This document shows positions 9,045-17,931 of a stretch of DNA of 64,000 nt, piece after piece; position 1 is the first letter of the stretch, and each line of letters opens with the position of its first letter. Source of the DNA: Gammaproteobacteria bacterium (GTDB lineage Bacteria; Pseudomonadota; Gammaproteobacteria; Xanthomonadales; Wenzhouxiangellaceae); assembly GCA_021772975.1 (NCBI GenBank), contig JAJFKY010000012.1, forward strand, positions 124,001-188,000, read 5' to 3'. The position numbers and the translations under genes were made by a program. The notes beneath the pieces are model-generated. The model was not told the origin of the DNA. It saw nothing but the letters and a program-made list of their open reading frames with translations, and ran no database searches.

Positions 9045-10025
9045 TTATCCAACGTGCGTGCCGCCGGCCTGAGAGTCCAGCAGGAACCCATCCAGCTCAA
9101 CCATCAAATCCCGTCGGCAGATATCACCTGCCAGTGGTAACAGGTGCTGGAACCGCAAACCTGAATCAAACAGCTGCCGCTTAACCTCCCGCCAGTCGGC
9201 CGGATCACGCAGGTATATCCGCAAGCTGGGTCTGGCTGCCACCATCGGTTGATGCCGGCTGTTGCCGGCTTCCAGCAGCTTGTCCAGATTGGTCAGCATC
9301 TCAATGGTCTGGGAAACGGTCTGCATAGGATGACTGGTGGCATGCCCGACCACACTGGCAGTTCCGGAAATCAGCAATAAGCCGGGTTCAATCGCCAACG
9401 TGGCCCGTGAGAAGTTGGGGCTGGATGGACCGTAATCGCGGGGATATTCCCAGGCGCTGATCTGGCGTGGATTTTCTATGTTGTGGCCGGCATTGTGGCC
9501 GGTCAGCCAGTACATCACCAGCGGCGCATCCGGATCAGGAATGCCGATAGCGGTAGCGGCCGGCAAAGGGCCGGTAAAGCCTGCCCTGGTCAGGGTATCC
9601 TGACGCCCCTGACAAAACTGGCGGTAGCGTTCCTGATCACCCTGACCGGCATTGATCCCCGGCAGATAGTGCCAGGCTTTCAGCAGGCACGGGTGACCGG
9701 CCTGCAGCGAATACAGGACCTGTTGCCAGGCATAGCGGGTGGCATCCGTGAAATTATCGAATTCAGCCGGATCCAGTTGCAGCCAGTAGATGGAAAAGTC
9801 CTGACTGCTGCGTTGCTCGATAGTACCGCCGGAAAGTTGAATCAACGCACTTCTGACGGTATCCGGGACGCACCACAACTCATCTTCGCCCGCGCCTTCC
9901 AACACCTGCAGCGGCAAATCCCAGAGACGGCCGGAAGGCGTCACCGCACAATGAATCCTGGCCAGTTCATGCAGCCCCTCGGGCGCCGCCGCGCCGGGCG
10001 CGCAATGCAATATTCGCAACGACAT
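9045..10025 (-). CDS. Chorismatase of the XanB2/FkbO/Hyg5 type
   Basis: Likely cleaves chorismate to a hydroxybenzoate or dihydroxy product plus pyruvate. The family was formerly called pteridine-dependent dioxygenase-like. The diagnostic block lies about residues 171-205: YWLTGHNAGHNIENPRQ, then ISAWEYPRDYGPSSPNFSRA. The C-terminal MVELDGF contains a Glu that probably matches the conserved acid of the family. Length 326 is close to XanB2. In Xanthomonas XanB2 makes 3-hydroxybenzoate for xanthomonadin and 4-hydroxybenzoate for ubiquinone; the product here cannot be read from sequence. The ATG overlaps the stop of the acetoacetyl-CoA synthetase gene by one base (TGATG), so the two are translationally coupled. 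Confidence 0.85.
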   Translation of the reverse strand: MSLRILHCAPGAAAPEGLHELARIHCAVTPSGRLWDLPLQVLEGAGEDELWCVPDTVRSALIQLSGGTIEQRSSQDFSIYWLQLDPAEFDNFTDATRYAWQQVLYSLQAGHPCLLKAWHYLPGINAGQGDQERYRQFCQGRQDTLTRAGFTGPLPAATAIGIPDPDAPLVMYWLTGHNAGHNIENPRQISAWEYPRDYGPSSPNFSRATLAIEPGLLLISGTASVVGHATSHPMQTVSQTIEMLTNLDKLLEAGNSRHQPMVAARPSLRIYLRDPADWREVKRQLFDSGLRFQHLLPLAGDICRRDLMVELDGFLLDSQAGGTHVG

Positions 10026-12022
10026 CAGTGCTGCAGCTGCGGTAGATCGCGGAACAGATCCAGCGCTTCTGGGTTGGCTAATGCGTGCGTGTTGTTAACC
10101 GGCCGATCGTGAATCACGTCGCGTACCGCCAATTCGGTAATCTTGCCGCTGATGGTGCGAGGAATATCACTCACAGCGATGATTTTGGCCGGCACGTGAC
10201 GGGGACTGGTGTTGGCGCGAATGGTAGTGCGGATGGTTTGCTCCAGGTTTTCATCCAGTTGTATCCCCGCTTGCAGTCGCACGAACAGAATAACCCGCTG
10301 GTCATCCTGCCAGTCCTGGCCGACACACAGGCTCTCGGCAATCTCCGGCAGCGTTTCCACCTGACGGTAAATTTCCGCCGTGCCGATACGCACCCCGCCG
10401 GGGTTCAGCGTGGCGTCTGAACGGCCATAGATGATCACGCCCTGCTGGCCGCCCGGATGTTCGATGATCCGGGCAAAATCGCCATGCGCCCAGACATTCT
10501 CAAAACGTTCGAAATAAGCGCTGCGATAGCGGCTGCCATCCGGATCGTCCCAGAAACCAACCGGCATGCAGGGAAACGGCGCTGAACAGGTTAGCTCACC
10601 GGTCTGATCATGCACCACCTGTCCGTGATCATCACGAATCTCAACTTGCATGCCCAGCCCGATGCACTGCAACTCCCCGCGCCACACCGGCAATACCGGG
10701 CAACCCAGTGCAAAACAGGAAACAATATCGGTGCCTCCGGAGATAGAACTCAGGCACACGTCGGATTTAATCGCCTGATAAACATAATCAAAATTGCCCG
10801 GCAGCAGCGGCGAACCGGTGGACAGGATAGTCCGCAAGCTTCCCAGGTCATGGCTCTCGCATGGGTTCAAGCCCGCTTTTTCCCACGCGGCAATCGATTT
10901 GGCGCTGGTGCCCAGCACCGTGACGCCCAATTCATCAACCAAATCAAACAGCGCCCTGGGTTCCGGATAAAACGGCGAGCCATCGAACAACGTAATGGTG
11001 CAGCCGCTGGCCAGCCCCGAAACCAGCCAATTCCACATCATCCACCCGCAGGTGGTGAAATAAAACAGATTATCCCGCGGCTTGATGTCGGTATGCAGAC
11101 GATGCTCTTTCAGATGCTGTAACAGGGTGCCCCCGGCTCCATGCACGATGCATTTGGGCACGCCAGTGGTGCCTGAAGAAAACAAAATATACAGCGGATG
11201 ATCAAACGCTGACTGGACAAATTCAGGCGACGGCCTGTCCATGGCAAGTTGCCGGCAATCACTCCATAAACTGACGCCCTCGTCCGCGACTGCCGCTGAC
11301 AAAGTGTCGTCATCGGCCATATAAGGCACCAGAATAACGTGCTCGATAGTATCGATTCTGCGCTTGATTTCACGGATATTGTCGACGCAGTGATGCAGCT
11401 TGCCGTTATACGGATAAGCCGCGGCAGCTACCAGTACCCGAGGACGAATCTGGCCGAACCGGTCACAGACTGCGTTGACACCAAAATCCGGTGAACAGGA
11501 TGACCAGACCGCGCCCAGACGCGCACAGGCCAGCATGGCAATGACGGTCTCCGGCAGATTGGGTAGATAGCCCGCCACACGATCTCCGGTGGTCACCCCA
11601 AATACCTGCAGCGCGCCAGCCAGTTGCGCAACCTGATCGTTTAACTGGGCGTAACTGTAGCTGCCGCGCCGCCCCTGCTCATTGGCAAACTGAATGGCGA
11701 TATGCTGATCATTACGGCGCAACAGATTTTCGGCAAAATTCAGCCGCGCAGCGGGGAACCAGCGGGCTGACTGCAATGACTCACCAGGTTCCAGAACCTG
11801 CTCACCGGTCTGGCTGGCGATCACCTCACAGTGTTCCCAGATGGCTTGCCAGAACGGCCCGGGTTGTTCGATGGACCAGGCATGCAGGGCGGGATAATCC
11901 GTTAACTGCAATTGATAACGCTGATTCACCCACTCCCGGAAGACAGTCAAATTGGCGCTGTCAACCTGTTGCTGATCGGGCTGCCATAAAATCTCGCGCA
12001 TCGTTTCAGCCCGCACTGTCAT
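10025..12022 (-). CDS. aacS: Acetoacetyl-CoA synthetase
   Basis: An acyl-adenylate-forming enzyme that activates acetoacetate to acetoacetyl-CoA with ATP. It recovers ketone bodies and intermediates from polyhydroxybutyrate or leucine breakdown. The N-terminal ACAS cap domain is present, followed by the AMP-binding P-loop YILFSSGTTGVPK near residue 275, the YGRSDATLNPGGVRIG hinge region and the C-terminal RTISGKITE, whose Lys (about 625) is the catalytic and regulatory lysine. 665 residues is typical of AacS. Distinguishing features from acetyl-CoA synthetase are FYFTTCGWMMWNWLVSGLA and SGGTDIVSCF. It heads a two-gene unit with the chorismatase and follows etfA on the same strand. Confidence 0.94.
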   Translation of the reverse strand: MTVRAETMREILWQPDQQQVDSANLTVFREWVNQRYQLQLTDYPALHAWSIEQPGPFWQAIWEHCEVIASQTGEQVLEPGESLQSARWFPAARLNFAENLLRRNDQHIAIQFANEQGRRGSYSYAQLNDQVAQLAGALQVFGVTTGDRVAGYLPNLPETVIAMLACARLGAVWSSCSPDFGVNAVCDRFGQIRPRVLVAAAAYPYNGKLHHCVDNIREIKRRIDTIEHVILVPYMADDDTLSAAVADEGVSLWSDCRQLAMDRPSPEFVQSAFDHPLYILFSSGTTGVPKCIVHGAGGTLLQHLKEHRLHTDIKPRDNLFYFTTCGWMMWNWLVSGLASGCTITLFDGSPFYPEPRALFDLVDELGVTVLGTSAKSIAAWEKAGLNPCESHDLGSLRTILSTGSPLLPGNFDYVYQAIKSDVCLSSISGGTDIVSCFALGCPVLPVWRGELQCIGLGMQVEIRDDHGQVVHDQTGELTCSAPFPCMPVGFWDDPDGSRYRSAYFERFENVWAHGDFARIIEHPGGQQGVIIYGRSDATLNPGGVRIGTAEIYRQVETLPEIAESLCVGQDWQDDQRVILFVRLQAGIQLDENLEQTIRTTIRANTSPRHVPAKIIAVSDIPRTISGKITELAVRDVIHDRPVNNTHALANPEALDLFRDLPQLQH

Positions 12023-12074
12023 CTGCGGCTGGCCATGCTTTGGCCGTGCGTTCCGGAGTCACCAGTACCAGGCA

Positions 12075-13013
12075 CTAGTCCAGCGCCTGTTCCAGCTCGG
12101 GAATAATCTGAAACAGATCCCCGACCAGACCAATATCGGCCAGCTCGAAAATCGGCGCGTCGGCGTCTTTGTTAACCGCCACGATGGTGCCCGCATCCTT
12201 GATACCGGTGATATGCTGGATCGCACCGGATATACCAAACGCAAAGTACAGTTCCGGGGAAATAATCTTACCGGTCTGACCAACCTGCATATCATTGGGG
12301 ACATAGCCGGCGTCTACCGCCGCGCGCGAAGCGCCCACGCCGGCTTTGAGTTTTTTAGCCAGCTGATAAATCAACTCGAAATTTTCCGCGCTGCCCAGTG
12401 CCCGGCCGCCGGACACCACGACGCTGGCGGTCTGCAAATCCGGACCGTCACCGCCTTCCGATTGCAGTTCAACAAAACGGGTGTGAGACGGACGCTCCGA
12501 TTGGGCTGCCAGCTGTTCAATTTCCGCGCTATTGCCTTCTTCAGCGGCTGCCCAGGAAGCGGTGCGCACGGTGGCGGCCACCAGCATATCCTCAGGCACG
12601 CTGACTTCAATGATGGCATTACCGGCATAGACCGGACGCGTAAAACTGCGCGCATCGTTGACCGACATGATATCGCTGACCTGATTGACACCCAGTAACG
12701 CCGCCGCGCGCGGCAACACATCCTTGCCATACATGCTGGAGGGCGCCAGCAAGTGACTGTAGCCGGATGCCAGAGCCGCCAGTTCCGGCGCAATCATGGC
12801 GGCCAGCGGATCGGTAAAATCAGCATGCTCAATGTTCAATACCTTGCTCACACCGGCAAGCCTGGCCGCCTGCTCGGCGACTGCCTGACCACTGTCACTG
12901 AATACCGCAATATGCACATCACCGCCGATCTTGACTGCGCAGCTGACGCACTTGGCGGTGGCCGGATTCAGTTTGCCGTTGGCGTGTTCGGCAAGAATTA
13001 ATAGTTTACTCAT
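12075..13013 (-). CDS. etfA: Electron transfer flavoprotein alpha subunit
   Basis: Alpha subunit of the heterodimeric ETF that collects electrons from acyl-CoA and other flavin dehydrogenases and passes them to ETF-ubiquinone oxidoreductase. The C-terminal FAD-binding domain is clear: VVSGGRALGS, VGASRAAVDAGYVPNDMQVGQ, and SPELYFAFGISGAIQH with AVNKDADAPIFELADIG. 312 residues. A TTG opens the frame at 13016, but the following ATG at 13013 with GGAGAA at proper spacing is preferred. It lies about 40 bases downstream of etfB in the same direction. Confidence 0.96.
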   Translation of the reverse strand: MSKLLILAEHANGKLNPATAKCVSCAVKIGGDVHIAVFSDSGQAVAEQAARLAGVSKVLNIEHADFTDPLAAMIAPELAALASGYSHLLAPSSMYGKDVLPRAAALLGVNQVSDIMSVNDARSFTRPVYAGNAIIEVSVPEDMLVAATVRTASWAAAEEGNSAEIEQLAAQSERPSHTRFVELQSEGGDGPDLQTASVVVSGGRALGSAENFELIYQLAKKLKAGVGASRAAVDAGYVPNDMQVGQTGKIISPELYFAFGISGAIQHITGIKDAGTIVAVNKDADAPIFELADIGLVGDLFQIIPELEQALD

Positions 13014-13055
13014 CAATATTTCTCCTTAACCCGGACAGGTCATGCAGAGTTCGGG

Positions 13056-13802
13056 TTATAGCAAGCCGCGGCTTTTAAGCTCGGTGACAAGACCTGCAAC
13101 ATCATCAACCATGATCCCTTTGCCGCGCTGCGGCGGGGGACTCCAGTTGCCGATTTTCAAATCATTACCCGCATCGCTGACCAGACCGTCCAGCGCAACC
13201 ACATCCAGAGGTTTCTTCTTGGCTTTCATGATATCGGGGAGCTTGACGAAACGCGGCGTATTGAGGCGTAAATCGGTGGTAATCACGGCCGGCAAATCAA
13301 TATCCAGCACTTCCAGACCGGCATCCACTTCACGGGTCACCCGGGCGGTATCGCCGCTCAATTCGATCTTGGCCGCATTGGTTGCCTGTGGACGGCCCCA
13401 CAATGCCGCCAGCATTTGCCCGGTCTGATTGTTGTCGTCATCAATAGCCTGCTTGCCCAGTAACACCACACCTGGTTGCTGTTGCTCGACCAGCGCCTGA
13501 AAAGCACGTGCGGCGGTTAAAGGCTGCAGCGGTTTATCCGTATCAATCTGAATGGCCCGGTCCGCGCCCATCGCCAGACCGGTGCGCAACTGTTGCTGAC
13601 AGTCACTGGTGCCGGCCGAAACCACTATCACTTCATCAGCCTGACCGGCTTCGCGCATGCGCAGGGCTTCTTCCAGAGCGATTTCGTCGAACGGATTAAT
13701 GCTCATCTTAACGCCATCAGTATCCACTCCGGAGCCATCCGGGCGTACTTTGACGCGAACGTTGTAATCCACCACGCGTTTGATAAACACGAGTACTTTC
13801 AT
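13056..13802 (-). CDS. etfB: Electron transfer flavoprotein beta subunit
   Basis: Beta subunit of ETF, which binds AMP structurally and carries the dehydrogenase recognition loop. It begins MKVLVFIKRVVDYNVRV, the standard opening. It contains NPFDEIALEEALRMRE and the ETF-beta signature near ITTDLRLNTPRFVKLPDIMK with the recognition-loop stretch before KKPLDVV. 248 residues, standard length. AAGGAAG lies just upstream of the ATG. It is transcribed with etfA downstream. The ETF-QO gene is 264 bases upstream on the same strand, separated by a REP-type inverted repeat, so read-through from it is possible but may be attenuated. Confidence 0.96.
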   Translation of the reverse strand: MKVLVFIKRVVDYNVRVKVRPDGSGVDTDGVKMSINPFDEIALEEALRMREAGQADEVIVVSAGTSDCQQQLRTGLAMGADRAIQIDTDKPLQPLTAARAFQALVEQQQPGVVLLGKQAIDDDNNQTGQMLAALWGRPQATNAAKIELSGDTARVTREVDAGLEVLDIDLPAVITTDLRLNTPRFVKLPDIMKAKKKPLDVVALDGLVSDAGNDLKIGNWSPPPQRGKGIMVDDVAGLVTELKSRGLL

Positions 13803-13990
13803 GTTGCTTCCTTAACAGTGTTATTGCATTAGCGACACATCAACAAGATGGCCGCCGTGACTGATATTGCAAGTTTAACCGTTGATGAGCTTGCTGTCCC
13901 CAGCTAGCCCACGGGTAGCGACACCCTGATGGCGAGCACCGCATCTAGCGGCGATATAATCCATGCTGCGCAAACAGACCCCACCACTGT

Positions 13991-14058
13991 GTAAGAGCCC
14001 GCTTGCGGGCGAGCTTATGACCTGTATCGTACATCATCGCCCGCAAGCGGGCTCCTGC
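13991..14058. repeat. REP-type inverted repeat
   Basis: Two 22-base arms (13991-14012 and 14037-14058) pair with two mismatches around a 24-base loop. The arm core GAGCCCGCTTGCGGGCGA is identical to that of the repeat at 16147-16217. It lies in the gap between ETF-QO and etfB, both on the minus strand. The sequence resembles the GTAGGAGC-headed REP families of pseudomonads and xanthomonads, which are spread by RAYT transposases. Confidence 0.8.
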
Positions 14059-14066
14059 AAAAACTA

Positions 14067-15671
14067 TTAGAGGTTTTGATAATTGGGACCCGCGCCGCCC
14101 TCCGGCGTCACCCAGTTGATGATCTGATAGGGGTCTTTGATATCGCAGGTCTTGCAGTGTACGCAGTTGGCGGCGTTGATCTGCAGGCGCTTACCCTGCT
14201 CGTCCTCCACCATCTCGTAGACACTGGCCGGACAGAATCGAGTGCACGGGTGATCATATTCCTCAGCACAACGGGTCAGACATACATCGGGTTCCAGAAT
14301 CTGCAAATGTACCGGCTGATCTTCATCGTGCTCGGTAGCGGCAAAGTATACCGAGGCGAGACGGTCTTTGGGCGGCAGTTCACGCTCAACCCAATCGCGC
14401 TGCACCGACAGATTCTGTTGCAATGCGGTGTGATCGGCGTGCTGGCGCATGGTCCAGGGCGAAAAACCTGCCGTGGCGGTTTCCCATACCGCATTGGCCA
14501 GCCCAAACCACAGACCTTTGTGAAAACCCGGCCGGATATTACGCACCCGTTTGAGCTCGCTGACGATGGCCGAACCGCGCAGTGCCTGATCAAAGCCGTC
14601 GCTGCGCAGACCATCTGACTGATGCTGCTGATGCAAGTGCTCCGCGGCCAGCATGCCGGAACGCATGGCCTGGTGGGTGCCCTTGATCTTGGGCACGTTG
14701 AGCAGGCCAGCGGCATCGCCGATCAACAAGGCACCGGGCATCTGGGTGTTGGGCAGCGATTGATAGCCACCTTCCACCAGCGCGCGCGCACCCGAACTGA
14801 TAATCTCACCGCCCTCCAGCAGGGCACGCATTCTGGGATGGTGTTTAAACTGTTGCAAAGCCTCGAAAGGAGAAAACGCCGGATCGGCATAATCCAGCGC
14901 CACCACAAACCCCAGCGCCAGACGGTTATCGTCCAGATGATAAACAAAGCTGCCACCATAGGTCCGCGGGTCCAGCGGCCAGCCGATGGTGTGCTGAATC
15001 AGACCCGGCTGCACCCGTCCTTCCGGCAGGCGCCACAGCTCTTTCATGCCGATACCATAGGTTTGTGGATCGCAGTCCTTATCCAGTGAGAAATGCTTGA
15101 TCAGTTGCTTGCTCAGGTGCCCGCGGCAACCTTCCGCCAGGACCGTGACCGGCGCGTGAATCTCGATACCTTCCACATAGGTGTCCTTGGGTTGACCGGA
15201 TTTATCCACGCCCATATCACCGATCACCACCCCGCTGACCGAGCCATCCTGCTTCCAGGCAATCGCGCTGGCGGCATAGCCGGGGAAAATATCCACCCCC
15301 AGACTCTCCGCCTGCGGCGCCAGCCAGCCGCACAGCGCGCCGAGCGAGACAATCACATTGCCATGGTTATTCTGCTGAGGTGGCGTGGGCAACCTGCGTG
15401 CACCGGTTTTACTTAATAACAGGAATTCATCGCGCTGGGCAGCCACGCAGATCGGCGGCGGATTATCCCGCCAGTCAGGCAGCAGATCATCCAGCGGCCC
15501 TGTTTCTATCACCGCACCGGACAGGATATGCGCGCCGACCTCGGCCGCTTTCTCGATCACACAGACATTCAGCTCACTATTGAGTTGTTTAAGCCGCAAG
15601 GCACAACTCAGCCCGGCCGGGCCAGCGCCGACAATCGTCACGTCATACTCCATGACTTCCCGTTCACTCAT
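14067..15671 (-). CDS. Electron transfer flavoprotein-ubiquinone oxidoreductase
   Basis: A membrane-associated iron-sulfur flavoprotein that reoxidises ETF and reduces ubiquinone, linking fatty and amino acid oxidation to the respiratory chain. The N-terminal FAD-binding Rossmann motif is VTIVGAGPAGLSCALRL (about 11-27). A second FAD motif, GALLIGDAAGLLNVPKIKG, lies mid-protein. The C-terminal 4Fe-4S domain has cysteines in CTRFCPASVYEM and NCVHCKTCDIKDP. 534 residues is close to bacterial homologues. It lies upstream of etfB and etfA on the same strand, completing the ETF pathway. The quinone it uses could be made from the product of the nearby chorismatase, which is a contextual inference. 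Confidence 0.96.
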   Translation of the reverse strand: MSEREVMEYDVTIVGAGPAGLSCALRLKQLNSELNVCVIEKAAEVGAHILSGAVIETGPLDDLLPDWRDNPPPICVAAQRDEFLLLSKTGARRLPTPPQQNNHGNVIVSLGALCGWLAPQAESLGVDIFPGYAASAIAWKQDGSVSGVVIGDMGVDKSGQPKDTYVEGIEIHAPVTVLAEGCRGHLSKQLIKHFSLDKDCDPQTYGIGMKELWRLPEGRVQPGLIQHTIGWPLDPRTYGGSFVYHLDDNRLALGFVVALDYADPAFSPFEALQQFKHHPRMRALLEGGEIISSGARALVEGGYQSLPNTQMPGALLIGDAAGLLNVPKIKGTHQAMRSGMLAAEHLHQQHQSDGLRSDGFDQALRGSAIVSELKRVRNIRPGFHKGLWFGLANAVWETATAGFSPWTMRQHADHTALQQNLSVQRDWVERELPPKDRLASVYFAATEHDEDQPVHLQILEPDVCLTRCAEEYDHPCTRFCPASVYEMVEDEQGKRLQINAANCVHCKTCDIKDPYQIINWVTPEGGAGPNYQNL

Positions 15672-15760
15672 AGCAATTTTCCAATAATCAGGTGTTTATT
15701 CACTCGCATTACGGCATTATAAAAGATTGCCGCAAACGACCCTAACGGACTCACTCAGCA

Positions 15761-16129
15761 ATGTTAAAAATGTATGGCCTGAAAAACTGCGATAGCTGCC
15801 GCAAGGCCCGCAGCTACCTGGACAACGCCGGTATCGATTACCAGTTTATCGATCTGCGCGAGCAGCCGCCGCAACCCGGTCAAATCAAAGCCTGGCTGGC
15901 CATACTTGGTGAAGAACGGTTGCTGAATCGCCGCAGCACCAGCTGGCGGGAATTGCCGGCAGCACAAAAAGTGCCGGCAGGACAATTGTCGGAACAGCAT
16001 CTGATGGCGCTTATCAGCCAACACCCTACCCTGATTAAGCGGCCATTGTTGGTCGATGGCGCGCGCATGTTAAACGGCTTTAAGCCGGATCAACTGGCTG
16101 AGTGGCTGGCGTTGGATGAAGAGGATTAA
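15761..16129 (+). CDS. ArsC/Spx-family thioredoxin-like protein (YffB type)
   Basis: A small cytoplasmic protein with an ArsC-like thioredoxin fold. It begins MLKMYGLKNCDSCRKA with a CxxC pair at Cys10 and Cys13, and continues with NRRSTSWRELP and the IKRPLLVDG cis-Pro segment. Homologues such as YffB are usually labelled arsenate reductase by similarity, but the real substrate is uncertain and glutathione-linked reduction is only a possibility. 122 residues, normal. It is convergent with cystathionine beta-synthase, with a long inverted repeat between the two genes. Confidence 0.88.
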   Translation: MLKMYGLKNCDSCRKARSYLDNAGIDYQFIDLREQPPQPGQIKAWLAILGEERLLNRRSTSWRELPAAQKVPAGQLSEQHLMALISQHPTLIKRPLLVDGARMLNGFKPDQLAEWLALDEED

Positions 16130-16146
16130 AGCTTCACTGGCCGCTG

Positions 16147-16217
16147 TTAAATTGTAGGAGCCCGCTTGCGGGCGACCAGCAGAAATGGTCGCCCGCAAGC
16201 GGGCTCCTACAATTTAA
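16147..16217. repeat. Long perfect REP-type inverted repeat
   Basis: 32-base arms (16147-16178 and 16186-16217) pair perfectly around a 7-base loop. The core GTAGGAGCCCGCTTGCGGGC is shared with the repeat at 13991. The element lies between the convergent genes ending at 16129 and 16237, where it could also act as a transcript end or RNA stabiliser. Confidence 0.9.
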
Positions 16218-16236
16218 TAGCGGGCTGCTGCAGTGC

Positions 16237-17616
16237 TCAGGTTAAGGCGGAACTGCGCCGCAGGTAATTCAACAGGTCCAGACGGGTAATCAGGCCCAGA
16301 AATTTTTCTCCCTGTTTGACGATGGCCACGAAACCCTGTTCGAACAATGGCATCAGACTCTCTACCGACGCTTTGACATCGACCGTTTTCAGTTCCCTCA
16401 CCATCGCGGACGAAACCGGATGCTCGAAACTGTCCGGGTTGCCGACCACCGCCAGTAAAATATCGGATTCATCGATAATACCCACGATAGCACCTTGCTG
16501 AGTAAGCACCGGCAATTGCGAGACATCGTAGAGTTTCATGCGTTTATAGGCATTGGCCAACGGCTCATCCGGCAGCACGGTAATGGTCTCGTGCTCACTG
16601 ACCGGACGGGCAATCAGATCGCGCAGATCACCGTACTGCTCGGCCTCTAGGAAGCCCAGGTCACGCAGCCACAGATCGTTATACATTTTGGACAGATACT
16701 TGTTGCCGGTATCACAGGCAAAGGTCAGCACTCTTTTCGGTTCGGTCTGCTCACGGCAGTAGCGCAGCGCGGCAGCCAGCAGCGTGCCGCTGGAAGAACC
16801 GCCGAGAATGCCCTCCTTCATCAATAAATCGCGACCGACGGTGAAGCTTTCCTGATCGCTGATGGCATAAGCCTTGCTGACGCGGGTGAAGTCGCTGATA
16901 GTCGGCAAAAAGTCCTCGCCGATGCCTTCTACCAGCCAGCTGGAGCTTTTCTCGCTTAAATTTCCCTGGTTGATATATTCAGCCAGGATAGACCCTTCCG
17001 GGTCAGCCAGCACCAGTTGTAGTTCTGGCGCGGTCCGGGCGAAATAACGTGACAGACCCGTTACCGTGCCACTGGAACCGACGCCCAGCACGATGGTATC
17101 CAGCCGGCCATCCATTTGCCGCCAGATTTCCGGGCCGGTGTTTTTTTCATGCGCGCTGGGATTGGACGGGTTACCGAACTGATTGACAAAAAAAGCATTA
17201 TCGGTTTGTGCAGCGATGCGCCGGGCATAATCCTGATAATAATCGGGATGCCCTTTGGCCACATCCGAACGGGTCAACACCACCTCCGCACCCATGGCTT
17301 TGAGATTGGAAATCTTCTCACGGCTCATTTTGTCGGGGATCACCAGAATCAATCGGTAACCTTTCTGCGCAGCCACCAGCGCCAGCGCCAGACCGGTATT
17401 GCCGGCGGTACCTTCCACCAGAGTATCACCGGGTTTGAGTTTGCCGGCCGCCTCGGCTTCCTCAATCATACTCAGCCCGATGCGGTCCTTGATACTGCCA
17501 CCCGGGTTCTGGCTTTCCAGCTTGATAAACAACTCGCACGGCCCGGTATCCAACCGGCTGGTCTGGATAATCGGGGTATTGCCTATCAACTCGAGAATAT
17601 TCTGATAAATCGCCAT
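16237..17616 (-). CDS. Cystathionine beta-synthase
   Basis: A PLP enzyme that condenses serine (or O-acetylserine) with homocysteine to cystathionine, the first step of reverse transsulfuration. The catalytic domain carries the PLP lysine (K43) in NPGGSIKDRIG and the phosphate-binding loop GTAGNTGLALAL. The substrate and fold motifs VGSSGTVTGLSRYF and GGSSSGTLLAAAL are also present. The C-terminal part (about 345-455) is a pair of CBS domains, YDVSQLPVLTQQGAIVGIIDE and QGFVAIVKQGEKFLGLITRLD, which in related enzymes bind adenosyl ligands. At 459 residues it is longer than cysteine synthase CysK, and the CBS pair supports this call. The frame begins at ATG 17616. Confidence 0.9.
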   Translation of the reverse strand: MAIYQNILELIGNTPIIQTSRLDTGPCELFIKLESQNPGGSIKDRIGLSMIEEAEAAGKLKPGDTLVEGTAGNTGLALALVAAQKGYRLILVIPDKMSREKISNLKAMGAEVVLTRSDVAKGHPDYYQDYARRIAAQTDNAFFVNQFGNPSNPSAHEKNTGPEIWRQMDGRLDTIVLGVGSSGTVTGLSRYFARTAPELQLVLADPEGSILAEYINQGNLSEKSSSWLVEGIGEDFLPTISDFTRVSKAYAISDQESFTVGRDLLMKEGILGGSSSGTLLAAALRYCREQTEPKRVLTFACDTGNKYLSKMYNDLWLRDLGFLEAEQYGDLRDLIARPVSEHETITVLPDEPLANAYKRMKLYDVSQLPVLTQQGAIVGIIDESDILLAVVGNPDSFEHPVSSAMVRELKTVDVKASVESLMPLFEQGFVAIVKQGEKFLGLITRLDLLNYLRRSSALT

Positions 17617-17647
17617 GCTGTGGTTACTCTGACTGTGCTATAAATGA

Positions 17648-17673
17648 TAAACCCGCCAGTTGACGGGTTTATC
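17648..17673 (-). terminator. Possible terminator after the YdcH gene
   Basis: An inverted repeat, AAACCCG with CGGGTTT around an 8-base loop, lies just past the stop of the minus-strand YdcH gene and upstream of cystathionine beta-synthase. The following bases are AT-rich but lack a clean T-run, so efficiency is doubtful. Confidence 0.4.
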
Positions 17674-17700
17674 GATCATTCTTGATAGTAAGGCCTTGCT

Positions 17701-17931
17701 TTAACCGGCCACCGGCTCTGACAAGTGATTGTGCATCATATGGGCCAGTTGATCCTTGGTCATCAATTTTTCTTTTTTGATCTCATTCAATGCCAGATCT
17801 TCCATCGGCGCGGCACCAGTCTCTGCTGCGGTCACGCGCTTGTCCAGTTGCTGGTGTTTGTTATACAGACGGCGGAAATTTTCATCGCTTTTCAGCAGAC
17901 TTTCCATAGCGTCCTGATGATTCTCAAACAT
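17701..17931 (-). CDS. YdcH (DUF465) family protein
   Basis: A 76-residue, highly charged helical protein of the YdcH/DUF465 family, recognisable from the central DENFRRLYNKHQQLDKRV and the C-terminal LNEIKKEKLMTKDQLAHMM. The heptad-like spacing suggests a coiled-coil hairpin. No biochemical role is established. A perfect GGAGG precedes the ATG, so it should be well translated. It is upstream of cystathionine beta-synthase on the same strand, with a weak hairpin between them. Confidence 0.88.
   Translation of the reverse strand: MFENHQDAMESLLKSDENFRRLYNKHQQLDKRVTAAETGAAPMEDLALNEIKKEKLMTKDQLAHMMHNHLSEPVAG

Noticed and set aside
15761-16129. A true arsenate reductase
   Set aside because: The protein has the ArsC-like fold, but the YffB/Spx branch is usually labelled arsenate reductase only by similarity, and there is no ars operon context.
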